Assembly (NCBI GenBank): GCA_949295395.1
Contig: CASFLB010000060.1
Coordinates: 1 to 15,726 of the forward strand
Direction of reading: 5' to 3'
Source of the DNA: an uncultured Pseudomonadota bacterium
GTDB lineage: Bacteria > Pseudomonadota > Alphaproteobacteria > RF32 > CAG-239
Length of the DNA: 15,726 bases
The position numbers and the translations under genes are program-made. Below, piece by piece: positions 7,549-15,293 of this stretch; position 1 is the stretch's first letter; the number at the start of each line of letters is the position of its first letter. The notes beneath the pieces are model-generated. The model worked only from the letters and a program-made list of their open reading frames with translations. It made no database searches and was not told the DNA's origin.

Positions 7549-10329
7549 TCAGTAGCCGCGAACTTTTGAGCGCCCGACACGCCCACGAAGCTGATAAAGT
7601 TGTGCCAAACCAAACATATCGGCACGGTGAACAATCATCGTGTTCACGCTGGGCATATCAATTCCGGATTCGATAATCGTGGTAGAGAGAAGAAGATCGG
7701 CTTTTCCGTCAGCAAAACCATTCATCACTTCTTCAAGTTTGGCTACCGGCATTTGCCCATGAGCGACAAGGATTTTAATATCGGGAACAAGCTCGCGCAG
7801 CTCTTTTTCCACGCCAAAAATATCCGACACACGAGGACAAACAAAAAAGATTTGCCCATTGCGGAATTTTTCGCGGTAAATAGCTTCTTTAATCATCACC
7901 TTATCAAACGGCATCACAAAAGTGCGCGCGGCCAAACGATCAACCGGCGGAGTTGCAATAATACTGAGTTGTTTAACACCGGTCAGCGACATTTGCAACG
8001 TGCGCGGAATAGGTGTTGCCGTAAGGGTCAAAACATGAACATCTGACTTAAGGGATTTAAGCTTTTCTTTGTGCGCCACACCAAAATGTTGCTCTTCATC
8101 AATGATAAGCAGTCCGAGGTTAGAAAACTTAATATCTTTTGCCAAAAGTGCGTGCGTTCCGATAACAATATCGACCGAGCCGTTTTCCAAGCCTTCTTTC
8201 ACTTGTTTTGTCTCTTTAGGTGTCACCAAACGCGACAGCATTTTAACGGTAATGGGAATATTTTCAAACCGCTTTTTGAAGTTGTAAAAATGTTGGCGAG
8301 CGAGCAGGGTGGTTGGCACGATAAGCGCAACTTGCGCACCGGCCGCCGCCACACAAAAGGCTGCCCGCAGAGCCACCTCGGTCTTGCCAAAGCCAACATC
8401 GCCACACACCAAACGGTCCATCGGAATACCGGCGGCAAGGTCTTGCAAAACATCAGAAATAGCATTGAGCTGGTCATCAGTTTCAGAATAAGGAAAGCGT
8501 GAGCAAAATTCATCATATAACCCTTGCGGCGGAACAAAGGCTTCGGCTTTGCGGAGCTGACGTTCAGCCGCAATTTTAATCAGCTTTTCGGCAATGTCTT
8601 TGATTTTTTCTTTAGCACGAGCTTTTTTCGCCTGCCAAGCGGCACCGCCCAAAACATCAAGCTGAACATTATCATCTTCGGAGCCATAGCGTGAAAGAAC
8701 ATCAATATTTTCTACCGGCACGAAAAGCTTTGAATCATTGGCATAAAGAATTTTCAGGCAGTCATGCGGCGCGCCGCCGGCCGTAATATTTTCCAGACCC
8801 AAGAAACGCCCGACACCATGTTCGATATGAACCACAAGTTCACCGACATTCAGAGACCCGACATCGGCAATAAAGTCTTTAGAGGTCACTTTGCGTGTAC
8901 GGTGGTGCTGGCGTTCGCCGAGAATATCCTGCTCCGAGATAAAGCACCAGTCATCGCCGTTTTTAATATCAACGGCGGAGCGAAAACCATGTTCCAGCGG
9001 CAGAATGGTAAGAACAATTTGTTTTTTCTGCGCTTTTTTGAGGGCATCATCCCAAGCATCGGCAAAAGTCAAGTCGCTAAAACCATATTCCGACATCAGG
9101 CTGAACAAGCGCTCGCGCGACCCTTGAGAAAAACAACAAATAATTCGTTTCAGCCGCGCATTTTCGATAAGATAATTTTTCAGTTCCTGATAAACTTCGG
9201 CGGCATTAACATTTTTGGCATGAGAAAAATTCCGCCCCGGAATCACCCCGACATTTAACACCGTATCAGAGGTTGGTGTTGACAGAGATGAAAAGAACAC
9301 CGCCTTTTTCTGCGAGAGAAGGGATGATAAATCTTTTTCTTCCAAATAAAGAAGGTGCGGATTAATCGGGTGATAAGAATCAACGTCGGAGGTTGACTTG
9401 ATTTTCAAGGCTTCCAATCGGGCGTGATAATAATCGGCAATACTGTCGCATTTTGAGGAAACGGCCTCATCAACATTTTTCCCGACTAAAACTTTTGCTC
9501 TTGGCAAATAATCAAAAATCGACGGTAACGGCTCTTCATAAAAGAACGGCAGCCAGTTTTCCATTCCCATATATTTTTGTGCGGAAGAAACCGCTTCATA
9601 AAGCTCGTCTTTAAGGCCGTCGGCGCCAAAGGCTTCTCGATATTTTGAACGAAAGGTCTTGACCGAATTAGCATCAATCACCACCTCGTTCATAACCTGA
9701 AAATTATAAGAAGAGAGTTCACCGGTTGAGCGCTGACTCATCACGTCAAAGGTACGGATTTTTTCAACCTCGTCATCAAACAGGTCAATACGCAAAGGCT
9801 CTTTTGTTCCGACCGGAAAAATATCAAGAATATTACCGCGCACGGCATATTCCCCCGGCTCATAAACTTGCTCGACGCGGTTATAGCCGTTAATCACCGC
9901 ATAATGGATAAATTCATCAAAATTGAGTTTTCCGCCGACTTTCACCTCGCGCATGGCGTTAAGAAAGATTTTTTTCGGCGGCAGCTTTTGCAAGACCGCG
10001 CCCACGCTGGCAATAATAATTCGGCAAGACTTCGATTCGGGGCAAGAGGCCAGCTCGGCGAGTGTCGAAATACGTTCGGCTACGATATTGGCATTTGGCG
10101 AAACGCGGTCATAAGGCACGGTGTCCCAAGCCGGAAGTTTCAGCACCCGGCATTGCGGCGCGATTTTTTGCAACAAATCAACGGTTCTCTGCAAAGATAC
10201 CCCGTCCGAAACGATATAAAGCATATCACGGTCAAGCGTTTTTGCCGTTTCAGCCAGCAAAAAAGCATCATAACCGTCCGTCACGCCCGAAAGCGTGATA
10301 TTTTCAAGATGTCCGATATTAAGCGGCAT
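7549..10329 (-). CDS. mfd: Mfd transcription-repair coupling factor, N-terminal 926 residues; reading frame broken
   Basis: Mfd is a DNA translocase that removes RNA polymerase stalled at lesions and recruits UvrA. The fragment has the UvrB-like N-terminal module (LPAWDTVPYDRVSPN near residue 80, then EPGEYAVRGNILDIFPVGT), a middle region, and the RNA-polymerase-interacting domain (LVVHIEHGVGRFLGLENI near 495). The translocase core follows: Walker A GDVGFGKT at 643-650, DEEQ at 744-747, TATPIPRT, and motif VI QLRGRVGR at 913-920. It stops at RSKVRGY and TGA (7551-7549). Intact Mfd proteins are about 1150 residues and continue with about 14 residues before AERRL; here only 20 bases stand in that place. 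A net loss of about 22 bases therefore shifts the frame. The start ATG at 10329 fits the family; its ribosome binding site is weak. recG is divergent. Either a real lesion or an assembly collapse explains the break. Confidence 0.93.
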   Translation of the reverse strand: MPLNIGHLENITLSGVTDGYDAFLLAETAKTLDRDMLYIVSDGVSLQRTVDLLQKIAPQCRVLKLPAWDTVPYDRVSPNANIVAERISTLAELASCPESKSCRIIIASVGAVLQKLPPKKIFLNAMREVKVGGKLNFDEFIHYAVINGYNRVEQVYEPGEYAVRGNILDIFPVGTKEPLRIDLFDDEVEKIRTFDVMSQRSTGELSSYNFQVMNEVVIDANSVKTFRSKYREAFGADGLKDELYEAVSSAQKYMGMENWLPFFYEEPLPSIFDYLPRAKVLVGKNVDEAVSSKCDSIADYYHARLEALKIKSTSDVDSYHPINPHLLYLEEKDLSSLLSQKKAVFFSSLSTPTSDTVLNVGVIPGRNFSHAKNVNAAEVYQELKNYLIENARLKRIICCFSQGSRERLFSLMSEYGFSDLTFADAWDDALKKAQKKQIVLTILPLEHGFRSAVDIKNGDDWCFISEQDILGERQHHRTRKVTSKDFIADVGSLNVGELVVHIEHGVGRFLGLENITAGGAPHDCLKILYANDSKLFVPVENIDVLSRYGSEDDNVQLDVLGGAAWQAKKARAKEKIKDIAEKLIKIAAERQLRKAEAFVPPQGLYDEFCSRFPYSETDDQLNAISDVLQDLAAGIPMDRLVCGDVGFGKTEVALRAAFCVAAAGAQVALIVPTTLLARQHFYNFKKRFENIPITVKMLSRLVTPKETKQVKEGLENGSVDIVIGTHALLAKDIKFSNLGLLIIDEEQHFGVAHKEKLKSLKSDVHVLTLTATPIPRTLQMSLTGVKQLSIIATPPVDRLAARTFVMPFDKVMIKEAIYREKFRNGQIFFVCPRVSDIFGVEKELRELVPDIKILVAHGQMPVAKLEEVMNGFADGKADLLLSTTIIESGIDMPSVNTMIVHRADMFGLAQLYQLRGRVGRSKVRGY

Positions 10330-10348
10330 AAGAACTCATCTTAAATTG

Positions 10349-10377
10349 TTTACAACTGATAATAAAATATATAGAAT
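10349..10377 (+). promoter_or_regulatory. Sigma70-type promoter for recG
   Basis: TTTACA at 10349-10354 and TAGAAT at 10372-10377 with a 17-base spacer, each one base from consensus, lie about 60 bases before the recG start. The 108-base gap between mfd and recG must also hold the mfd promoter. A weak minus-strand candidate (TTGTTG at 10395-10390, TATATA at 10373-10368, 16-base spacer) overlaps this one, which would couple the two genes by promoter interference. Confidence 0.5.
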
Positions 10378-10437
10378 AAAGCGCAATAGCAACAATTTTC
10401 TTCAACAAAAATCACGAAATCAAGGGGGAAAGATAAA

Positions 10438-12519
10438 ATGCGCCCGCAGGTATTATTTCCGCTGTTTACGGATGTCGCTTCCTTAAAAGGGATAGGCGCG
10501 CGCTATGAAAAGCTTATAAAAAAGCTCTGCGGCGAAAAGGTGGTCAATCTTCTGTGGCACTTGCCTTATAGCATTATTGACCGGAGCTACTGCCCCAAGA
10601 TAAAACAAGCGCAAGAGGGTAGGATAGCGACTTTGAAAGTCCGCATCACCGAGCACCAACCGCCCAAAACCCGCAAACAGCCATATAAGGTTTACGCCGA
10701 GGATGACAGCGGCGAAATGGTCTTAAACTTTTTCAAGGTTTATAAGGATTCGATTGAAAAAAATCTGCCGACGGGGCAAGAAAGAGTTATCAGCGGCAAG
10801 GTTGAGCGTTTTAACGGCCTACTGCAAATGACGCATCCTGATTATATCGTCAAGCCTGAGGAGGCTGAAAAGATTATCGGCAAAGAGGCGGTTTATCCTT
10901 TGACCGCCGGCGTAAGCAATAAAATGCTGCATAAACTGATAACCCAAGCTTTGCAGCGTGTTCAGGATTATCCCGAATGGCTGGATACACACTTTAAGCA
11001 AAAAGAAAATTTCATGCCTTTTCGCAAGGCGCTTGAAGCGGCGCATAATCCCCAAACCATCGCCGACACCGAACCAACCTCTTTAGCACACCGCCGCTTG
11101 GCTTATGACGAACTTTTGGCCAATCAACTGGCTTTGGCTTTAGTCAGAAATAAGGTTAAGAAGCAGGCCGGACGCGCTTTTTCGGGCGATGGCCGCTACC
11201 GCAAACAAGTTTTGGAGGAATTGCCTTTTGAATTGACCGGAGCACAACAACGTGTGCTTGGAGAAATTTTTGCCGACCAAAAAGCCCCGTTCCGAATGTT
11301 AAGATTATTGCAAGGCGATGTCGGCTCCGGCAAGACCATTGTCGCGCTGTTAAGTATGTTAAATATCGTGGAATGCGGTGCACAGGCGGCGATTATGGCG
11401 CCGACCGAGATTTTGGCCAAGCAGCATTATGAAACAATTGAGCCTTTGTGTGCCAAAATTGGGGTTAAGGCAGCTCTCTTGACCGGAAGGGTAAAAGGCC
11501 GTGCCCGCCAGCAGCTTTTAGCCGCGCTCGAAAAAGGTGAAATTGATATTTTAATCGGCACTCATGCTTTGTTTGTTGATGATGTTAAATTCAAAGATTT
11601 AGGATTCGTTGTTGTCGATGAACAACACCGCTTCGGCGTTCAGCAAAGATTATCCCTGTCCGGCAAAGGCCGCGATGCTGATGTTTTGGTCATGACCGCC
11701 ACGCCGATTCCCCGCACGCTGGTTTTAACCGCTTACGGCGATATGGAATATTCCAAAATCGATGAAGTTCCGGCAGGACGAAAACCGGTGGACACGCGGG
11801 TTTTGCCTTTGAGTAAATTAACGGATGTCGTCGCCGGCTTAAAGCGTAAATTAGAAGAAGGCTGCCGTGCTTATTGGGTTTGCCCCTTGGTTGAAGAGTC
11901 GGAAAAAATAGACCTTGCCGCGGCGGAAGAGCGCTATGAAACACTGAAAAAAATATTTGGCGACAAGGTAGGGCTTGTCCATGGCAAAATGAAAGAGTCG
12001 GAAAAAGACGCGGTCATGGAACGCTTTAAGCGTGGAGAATTAACCCTATTGGTTGCCACAACCGTTATTGAAGTCGGTGTAAACGTGCCGGAAGCCACGA
12101 TTATGATTGTCGAACATGCCGAGCGATTCGGTTTGGCCCAACTCCACCAACTCCGCGGCCGTATTAAAAGGGGATTTCAGGCCTCAAACTGCATTTTGAT
12201 GTATGGCTTTCCGTTATCAGAAACTTCACGCGCCCGCTTAGACATCATGCGCCGCACCGAAGACGGCTTTGAAATTGCGGAAAAAGACTTAGAGCTAAGA
12301 GGCGGCGGCGAGATATTAGGCACGCGCCAGTCAGGTTTCAGCCTGTTTAAGGTGGCAGATATGACGGTACATAAAGACTTGCTTTATACGGCCAATAAAG
12401 ACGCCAAAATGATTGTTGAAACCGATTCTCAACTCAAAACCCCGCGGGGAGAAGCCTTGAGAATATTGCTCTATTTGTTTGAACAAGACGACGCCGTCCG
12501 CACCTATCTCGCCGGATAA
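10438..12519 (+). CDS. recG: ATP-dependent DNA helicase RecG
   Basis: RecG binds branched DNA and reverses stalled replication forks in the cytoplasm. The 693 residues equal the usual length (E. coli RecG is also 693). An N-terminal helical region and OB-fold wedge (from SLKGIGARYEKLIKKLCG through DSGEMVLNFFKVYK) come first. The helicase core follows: LTGAQQRV, Walker A GDVGSGKT at 293-300, APTEILAKQH, DEQH near 394, TATPIPRTL, and the second RecA lobe. The TRG motif (IAEKDLELRGGGEILGTRQSG) closes the core. Motif VI reads QLRGRIKRG at 571-579 where QLRGRVGRG is expected, so Lys577 replaces the conserved Gly. A strong GGGGG-type ribosome binding site precedes ATG 10438. It is divergent from mfd and ends at a bidirectional terminator. 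The identification is secure; whether it retains full activity is open. Confidence 0.96.
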   Translation: MRPQVLFPLFTDVASLKGIGARYEKLIKKLCGEKVVNLLWHLPYSIIDRSYCPKIKQAQEGRIATLKVRITEHQPPKTRKQPYKVYAEDDSGEMVLNFFKVYKDSIEKNLPTGQERVISGKVERFNGLLQMTHPDYIVKPEEAEKIIGKEAVYPLTAGVSNKMLHKLITQALQRVQDYPEWLDTHFKQKENFMPFRKALEAAHNPQTIADTEPTSLAHRRLAYDELLANQLALALVRNKVKKQAGRAFSGDGRYRKQVLEELPFELTGAQQRVLGEIFADQKAPFRMLRLLQGDVGSGKTIVALLSMLNIVECGAQAAIMAPTEILAKQHYETIEPLCAKIGVKAALLTGRVKGRARQQLLAALEKGEIDILIGTHALFVDDVKFKDLGFVVVDEQHRFGVQQRLSLSGKGRDADVLVMTATPIPRTLVLTAYGDMEYSKIDEVPAGRKPVDTRVLPLSKLTDVVAGLKRKLEEGCRAYWVCPLVEESEKIDLAAAEERYETLKKIFGDKVGLVHGKMKESEKDAVMERFKRGELTLLVATTVIEVGVNVPEATIMIVEHAERFGLAQLHQLRGRIKRGFQASNCILMYGFPLSETSRARLDIMRRTEDGFEIAEKDLELRGGGEILGTRQSGFSLFKVADMTVHKDLLYTANKDAKMIVETDSQLKTPRGEALRILLYLFEQDDAVRTYLAG

Positions 12520-12520
12520 A

Positions 12521-12556
12521 AAAATAAAGCAGATTTTCATCTGCTTTATTTTTTTT
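12521..12556. terminator. Bidirectional intrinsic terminator between recG and gltX
   Basis: A perfect 13-bp stem (AAATAAAGCAGAT at 12522-12534 paired with ATCTGCTTTATTT at 12539-12551) closes a 4-base loop. T runs follow on both strands: 12549-12556 on plus, and the complement of the A run on minus. It starts right after the recG stop and lies 14 bases beyond the gltX stop, so it ends both convergent genes. Confidence 0.9.
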
Positions 12557-12569
12557 GTGATAGATATTT

Positions 12570-13052
12570 CTACAATCTCTCAAGTGCGTTTTCGATTCGG
12601 CGCAAGGTTTCGTTCTTGCCGATAATCACCGCGATTTCGGTTGCACCGCCGGGGGTGGTTTCCCGCCCGCTGAGCGCAATACGTACCGGATACATAATCT
12701 GCCCGTTTTTCAGGCCTTTTTCTTCGGCAAGGGCTTTCAGCTCGGCAAAGAGATTGTCATTAGACCAGTCGTTAACGGTTTGGAGCTTTTCAAGCGCAAA
12801 GGCAAGAGCCTGTTTGGCAACCGCTTGGTCGGTCTTCATCTTTTTGTTGATATAAAGCGCGGTGTCAAATTCCGCAACATTATTGATAAAGCCAATTTGG
12901 CTCGGAATATCTGAAAAAACTTCCAACCGCGGCTGCAGCACGCGCGCCAAAGCCTTGATATCAACATTGCGGGTCAGCGTTTGCTTCAAATACGGCTCGG
13001 CATAAGCAAAAAACTCATCTTCGCTAAGCTGGCGGATATATTGCCCGTTCAT
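12570..13052 (-). CDS. gltX: Glutamyl-tRNA synthetase, C-terminal anticodon-binding fragment
   Basis: 160 residues homologous to the C-terminal, helical anticodon-binding part of class I GluRS. It begins [20 protein letters not shown], which in an intact enzyme follows an upstream KLTW. Those bases are indeed present in this frame just before the ATG (VKLTWMNG), showing that the frame was once continuous. The ATG at 13052 overlaps the TGA that ends the catalytic fragment in an ATGA arrangement, which could allow termination-reinitiation. The ATG is also a natural internal Met of the family, however, so this may be chance. No stops interrupt it, and the C-terminus ([15 protein letters not shown]) looks complete. 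It is followed by the shared terminator. On its own it would not charge tRNA. Confidence 0.85.
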   Translation of the reverse strand: MNGQYIRQLSEDEFFAYAEPYLKQTLTRNVDIKALARVLQPRLEVFSDIPSQIGFINNVAEFDTALYINKKMKTDQAVAKQALAFALEKLQTVNDWSNDNLFAELKALAEEKGLKNGQIMYPVRIALSGRETTPGGATEIAVIIGKNETLRRIENALERL

Positions 13053-13948
13053 CCAAGTGAGCTTGACAATTTCAACTCATCTAATGAAAAGATTTCACGG
13101 TCATCACCGGGGTTCCACCCAAGCAACGCAATATAATTGATAATCGCTTCCGGCAAATAGCCTTTGGCCACCAAGTCTTGGAAAGAAGCATCACCATTGC
13201 GCTTGCTGAGCTTGTGTTGAGCGTCTTTCATAACCGGCGGCACATGAACATAATGCGGCGGCGTCCAGCCGAAAGATTCATAAATCAGGTTATATTTCGG
13301 GGTTGAAGACACATATTCGTTTCCGCGTACCACATGCGTAATCTGCATCAAATGGTCATCAACCACATTGGCAAAGTTATAAGTCGGAAAACCGTCAGAT
13401 TTCAGCAAAACACCTTCGTCGAGCTCGTCATAGTCAATCTCGATGTCACCATAAACTTCGTCATGATATTTTGACTTGCCTTTTTTGTTGATTGTCTGGC
13501 GAATAACAAACGGCTCACCTGCGGCAACACGCTTTTTGGCTTCTTCAAGCGGAATACGCTTGCACGGGTCTTCAAACTTAATATTTTGCTCTTCGTCTTT
13601 TTCTTCATCAGCCTGTTCTTTAGAGCAAAAACAATAATGCGCGCCCCCAAGCTCAACCAACTTATGGGCATATTCGGCATAAATCGGCTTGCGTTCGGAC
13701 TGAATATAAGGGCCGAAATTTCCACCGATATCCGGACCTTCGTCCCATAGCATTCCAACGCGTTTCAGCGTAGAATAAATAATATCGGTCGCGCCTTCGA
13801 CAAAGCGTTTTTGGTCGGTATCTTCGATTCTTAAAATAAAATCACCGTTATTGGCTTTAGCGATAAGATATTCATAAAGCGCGGTGCGCAAATTTCCGAT
13901 ATGCATATAGCCGGTCGGACTTGGCGCAAATCTGGTACGAACAGACAT
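13049..13948 (-). CDS. gltX: Glutamyl-tRNA synthetase, N-terminal catalytic fragment; reading frame broken
   Basis: Class I aminoacyl-tRNA synthetase that charges tRNA(Glu), and often tRNA(Gln) for later amidation in bacteria lacking GlnRS. The 299 residues show [14 protein letters not shown] with the HIGH-type HIGN at 16-19, the LRIEDTD block, and a KMSKS-type KLSKR at 246-250. The frame then runs [10 protein letters not shown] and ends KLSSSLG and TGA. An intact enzyme has about 19 residues between SLDEL and KLTWMNG; here only 8 bases remain, a net loss of about 49 bases that shifts the frame. The ATG at 13948 has GGGAG upstream; a TTG at 13963 is less likely. Sequence blocks such as [27 protein letters not shown] and [19 protein letters not shown] resemble Clostridia-type GluRS more than classical alphaproteobacterial ones. 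tadA lies 63 bases upstream on the same strand. Confidence 0.92.
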   Translation of the reverse strand: MSVRTRFAPSPTGYMHIGNLRTALYEYLIAKANNGDFILRIEDTDQKRFVEGATDIIYSTLKRVGMLWDEGPDIGGNFGPYIQSERKPIYAEYAHKLVELGGAHYCFCSKEQADEEKDEEQNIKFEDPCKRIPLEEAKKRVAAGEPFVIRQTINKKGKSKYHDEVYGDIEIDYDELDEGVLLKSDGFPTYNFANVVDDHLMQITHVVRGNEYVSSTPKYNLIYESFGWTPPHYVHVPPVMKDAQHKLSKRNGDASFQDLVAKGYLPEAIINYIALLGWNPGDDREIFSLDELKLSSSLG

Positions 13949-14011
13949 CAAAAAAACTCCCAAACAAAATATAGAAACAAACTATCCCACAGGATAAAAC
14001 ATTTTAGAATT

Positions 14012-14497
14012 TTAACAAGCGTTTTTTTCGCCCGCATGAGGGATTTTTTTGCGTTTTTGCGAAAAAAACTTTTTCAGCAGAGCGGCGGATTCTGCAGCCA
14101 TAATGCCACCTTCGACATGAGGCTTGTGGTGGCAGGTTGGTGCTTGATAAAATTGCACACCGTTGACCACCGCACCGCCTTTAACATCTTCCGCCCCGAA
14201 ATACAAATTTTCGATTCGCGCAAAGGATATGGCGGCGGCACACATGGTGCAGGGTTCTAGCGAAACATAAAGGTCAAGTCCGCGCAAGCGGTTTTGCTTT
14301 AAGGTTTGACAAGCTTTGCGCAAGGCCAACAGCTCGGCATGAGCCGTCATGTCGCCCGAATGTTCGGACAGATTATGCGCCTCGGCCACAATCTCTTGGG
14401 TTTCGGGATTAACCACCACCGCGCCGATAGGCACTTCGTCGGCCTCAAAAGCTTGTTGCGCAAGCTCAAGCGCACGCTGCATAAAAACGGGGTTCAT
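14012..14497 (-). CDS. tadA: tRNA(Arg) adenosine-34 deaminase TadA
   Basis: Zinc deaminase that converts adenosine to inosine at the wobble position of tRNA(Arg) ACG, needed to read CGN codons. The 161-residue product has the cytidine/deoxycytidylate deaminase fold. The zinc and proton-shuttle motif is HAE at 53-55 (TAHAELLALR), the zinc cysteines are C83 and C86 (EPCTMCAAA), and EVPIGAVVV is near 21. The TadA-type C-terminus (FGAEDVKGGAV then a final helix) argues against guanine deaminase. ATG 14497 has AAAGGA upstream and matches the family start; a longer reading to 14752 only runs across the divergent gene. It lies upstream of gltX on the same strand with a 63-base gap. The gap holds a small hairpin (TATCC/GGATA, 13983-13996) too weak to call a terminator. 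Confidence 0.93.
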   Translation of the reverse strand: MNPVFMQRALELAQQAFEADEVPIGAVVVNPETQEIVAEAHNLSEHSGDMTAHAELLALRKACQTLKQNRLRGLDLYVSLEPCTMCAAAISFARIENLYFGAEDVKGGAVVNGVQFYQAPTCHHKPHVEGGIMAAESAALLKKFFSQKRKKIPHAGEKNAC

Positions 14498-14533
14498 AAA
14501 TAAATCCTTTGCTAAAATATAAAAAGTTTGATA

Positions 14534-14539
14534 TATAAT
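14534..14539 (+). promoter_or_regulatory. Possible -10 box for the rluB-like gene
   Basis: A perfect TATAAT lies 32 bases before the start codon in the 73-base AT-rich gap between divergent tadA and the pseudouridine synthase gene. The only upstream -35-like hexamer (TTGCTA at 14509-14514) gives a long 19-base spacer, so the assignment is weak. Confidence 0.3.
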
Positions 14540-14570
14540 ACAAAAATTTTCAAAGAAGGAAAGCAAAAAG

Positions 14571-15293
14571 ATGAGCGAAAGATTGGCCAAATTCATTGCC
14601 CGCAGCGGCGTTTGTTCGCGTCGTGAGGCCGAAGAGCTGATAAAACAACAACGCGTAACCGTCAATGGCGAAACGGTTGAAACACCGGCCTTTAATGTTG
14701 AAGGCACGGAAAAAATCTTAATCGACGGCGAAAAACTTCCGCAAAAAGACAAAGTTCGCTTGTGGGTTTATCACAAGCCGACGGGATTGGTCACAACCCA
14801 CCGCGATGAAAGAGGCAGAAACACGGTTTTTGATAACCTGCCCAAAGGCTTACCGCGAGTCATTTCTATCGGCCGTCTGGACTTAAACTCCGAAGGCCTG
14901 TTGCTGTTGACCAACAGCGGAGAGTTATCGCGCAGTTTGGAATTGCCGTCCAACGGCTGGAGCCGCCGCTATCGCGTCAAGGTTCACGGCCGCTTGGATA
15001 AAGACAAATTAGCAGGTCTGGAGAAAGGCATAGAAATAGGCGGCGTCACTTATGGATCGATAAAGGTAGAGATTGACAGCGAGCAGGGCACAAATGCTTG
15101 GTTAAGCGTCACCTTGCAGGAAGGCAAAAACCGCGAGATTCGTAAGGTGATGAAGTTTTTGGGGCTTGAGGTTGCGCGCTTAATTCGCGTGTCTTACGGC
15201 CCGTTCCAACTTGGCAGTTTGAAAAAAGGCGAGGTTAAGGAAATCCCGCAAAAGGTTTTGAAAGAACAACTGGGGAGCAAGTTTTCAAAATGA
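14571..15293 (+). CDS. rluB: 23S rRNA pseudouridine synthase, RsuA/RluB family
   Basis: Cytoplasmic rRNA-modifying enzyme. The 240 residues begin with an S4 RNA-binding domain (RLAKFIARSGVCSRREAEEL, residues about 4-23, continuing to about 60). The RsuA-type catalytic domain follows: WVYHKPTGLVTT, then GRLDLNSEGLLLLTNSG with catalytic Asp104, RRYRVKVHG, and the family signature EGKNREIRKVMKFLG. The sequence is closer to RluB/RluE-like synthases than to RsuA, but which uridine it modifies (2605 of 23S rRNA for RluB) is inferred. AGAAGGAAA precedes the ATG. The stop overlaps the rsmD start (ATGA), so the two are probably translated together, a common alphaproteobacterial pair opposite tadA. Confidence 0.9.
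   Translation: MSERLAKFIARSGVCSRREAEELIKQQRVTVNGETVETPAFNVEGTEKILIDGEKLPQKDKVRLWVYHKPTGLVTTHRDERGRNTVFDNLPKGLPRVISIGRLDLNSEGLLLLTNSGELSRSLELPSNGWSRRYRVKVHGRLDKDKLAGLEKGIEIGGVTYGSIKVEIDSEQGTNAWLSVTLQEGKNREIRKVMKFLGLEVARLIRVSYGPFQLGSLKKGEVKEIPQKVLKEQLGSKFSK

Noticed and set aside
6944..7555. A 203-codon open frame on the plus strand opposite the mfd 3' part
   Set aside because: It is antisense to a clear Mfd coding region, has no family resemblance, and its composition is what the complement of coding sequence gives.
7545..7556. Programmed ribosomal frameshift in mfd
   Set aside because: There is no slippery heptamer at the end of the frame, and a shift would still leave about 7 conserved-region residues missing.
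13983..13996. Small hairpin TATCC/GGATA between tadA and gltX as a terminator
   Set aside because: The stem is only 5 bp with a poor T run, too weak to call.
14498..14752. N-terminal extension of TadA
   Set aside because: It would run through the intergenic promoter region and across the divergent rluB-like gene; the family start and ribosome binding site are at 14497.
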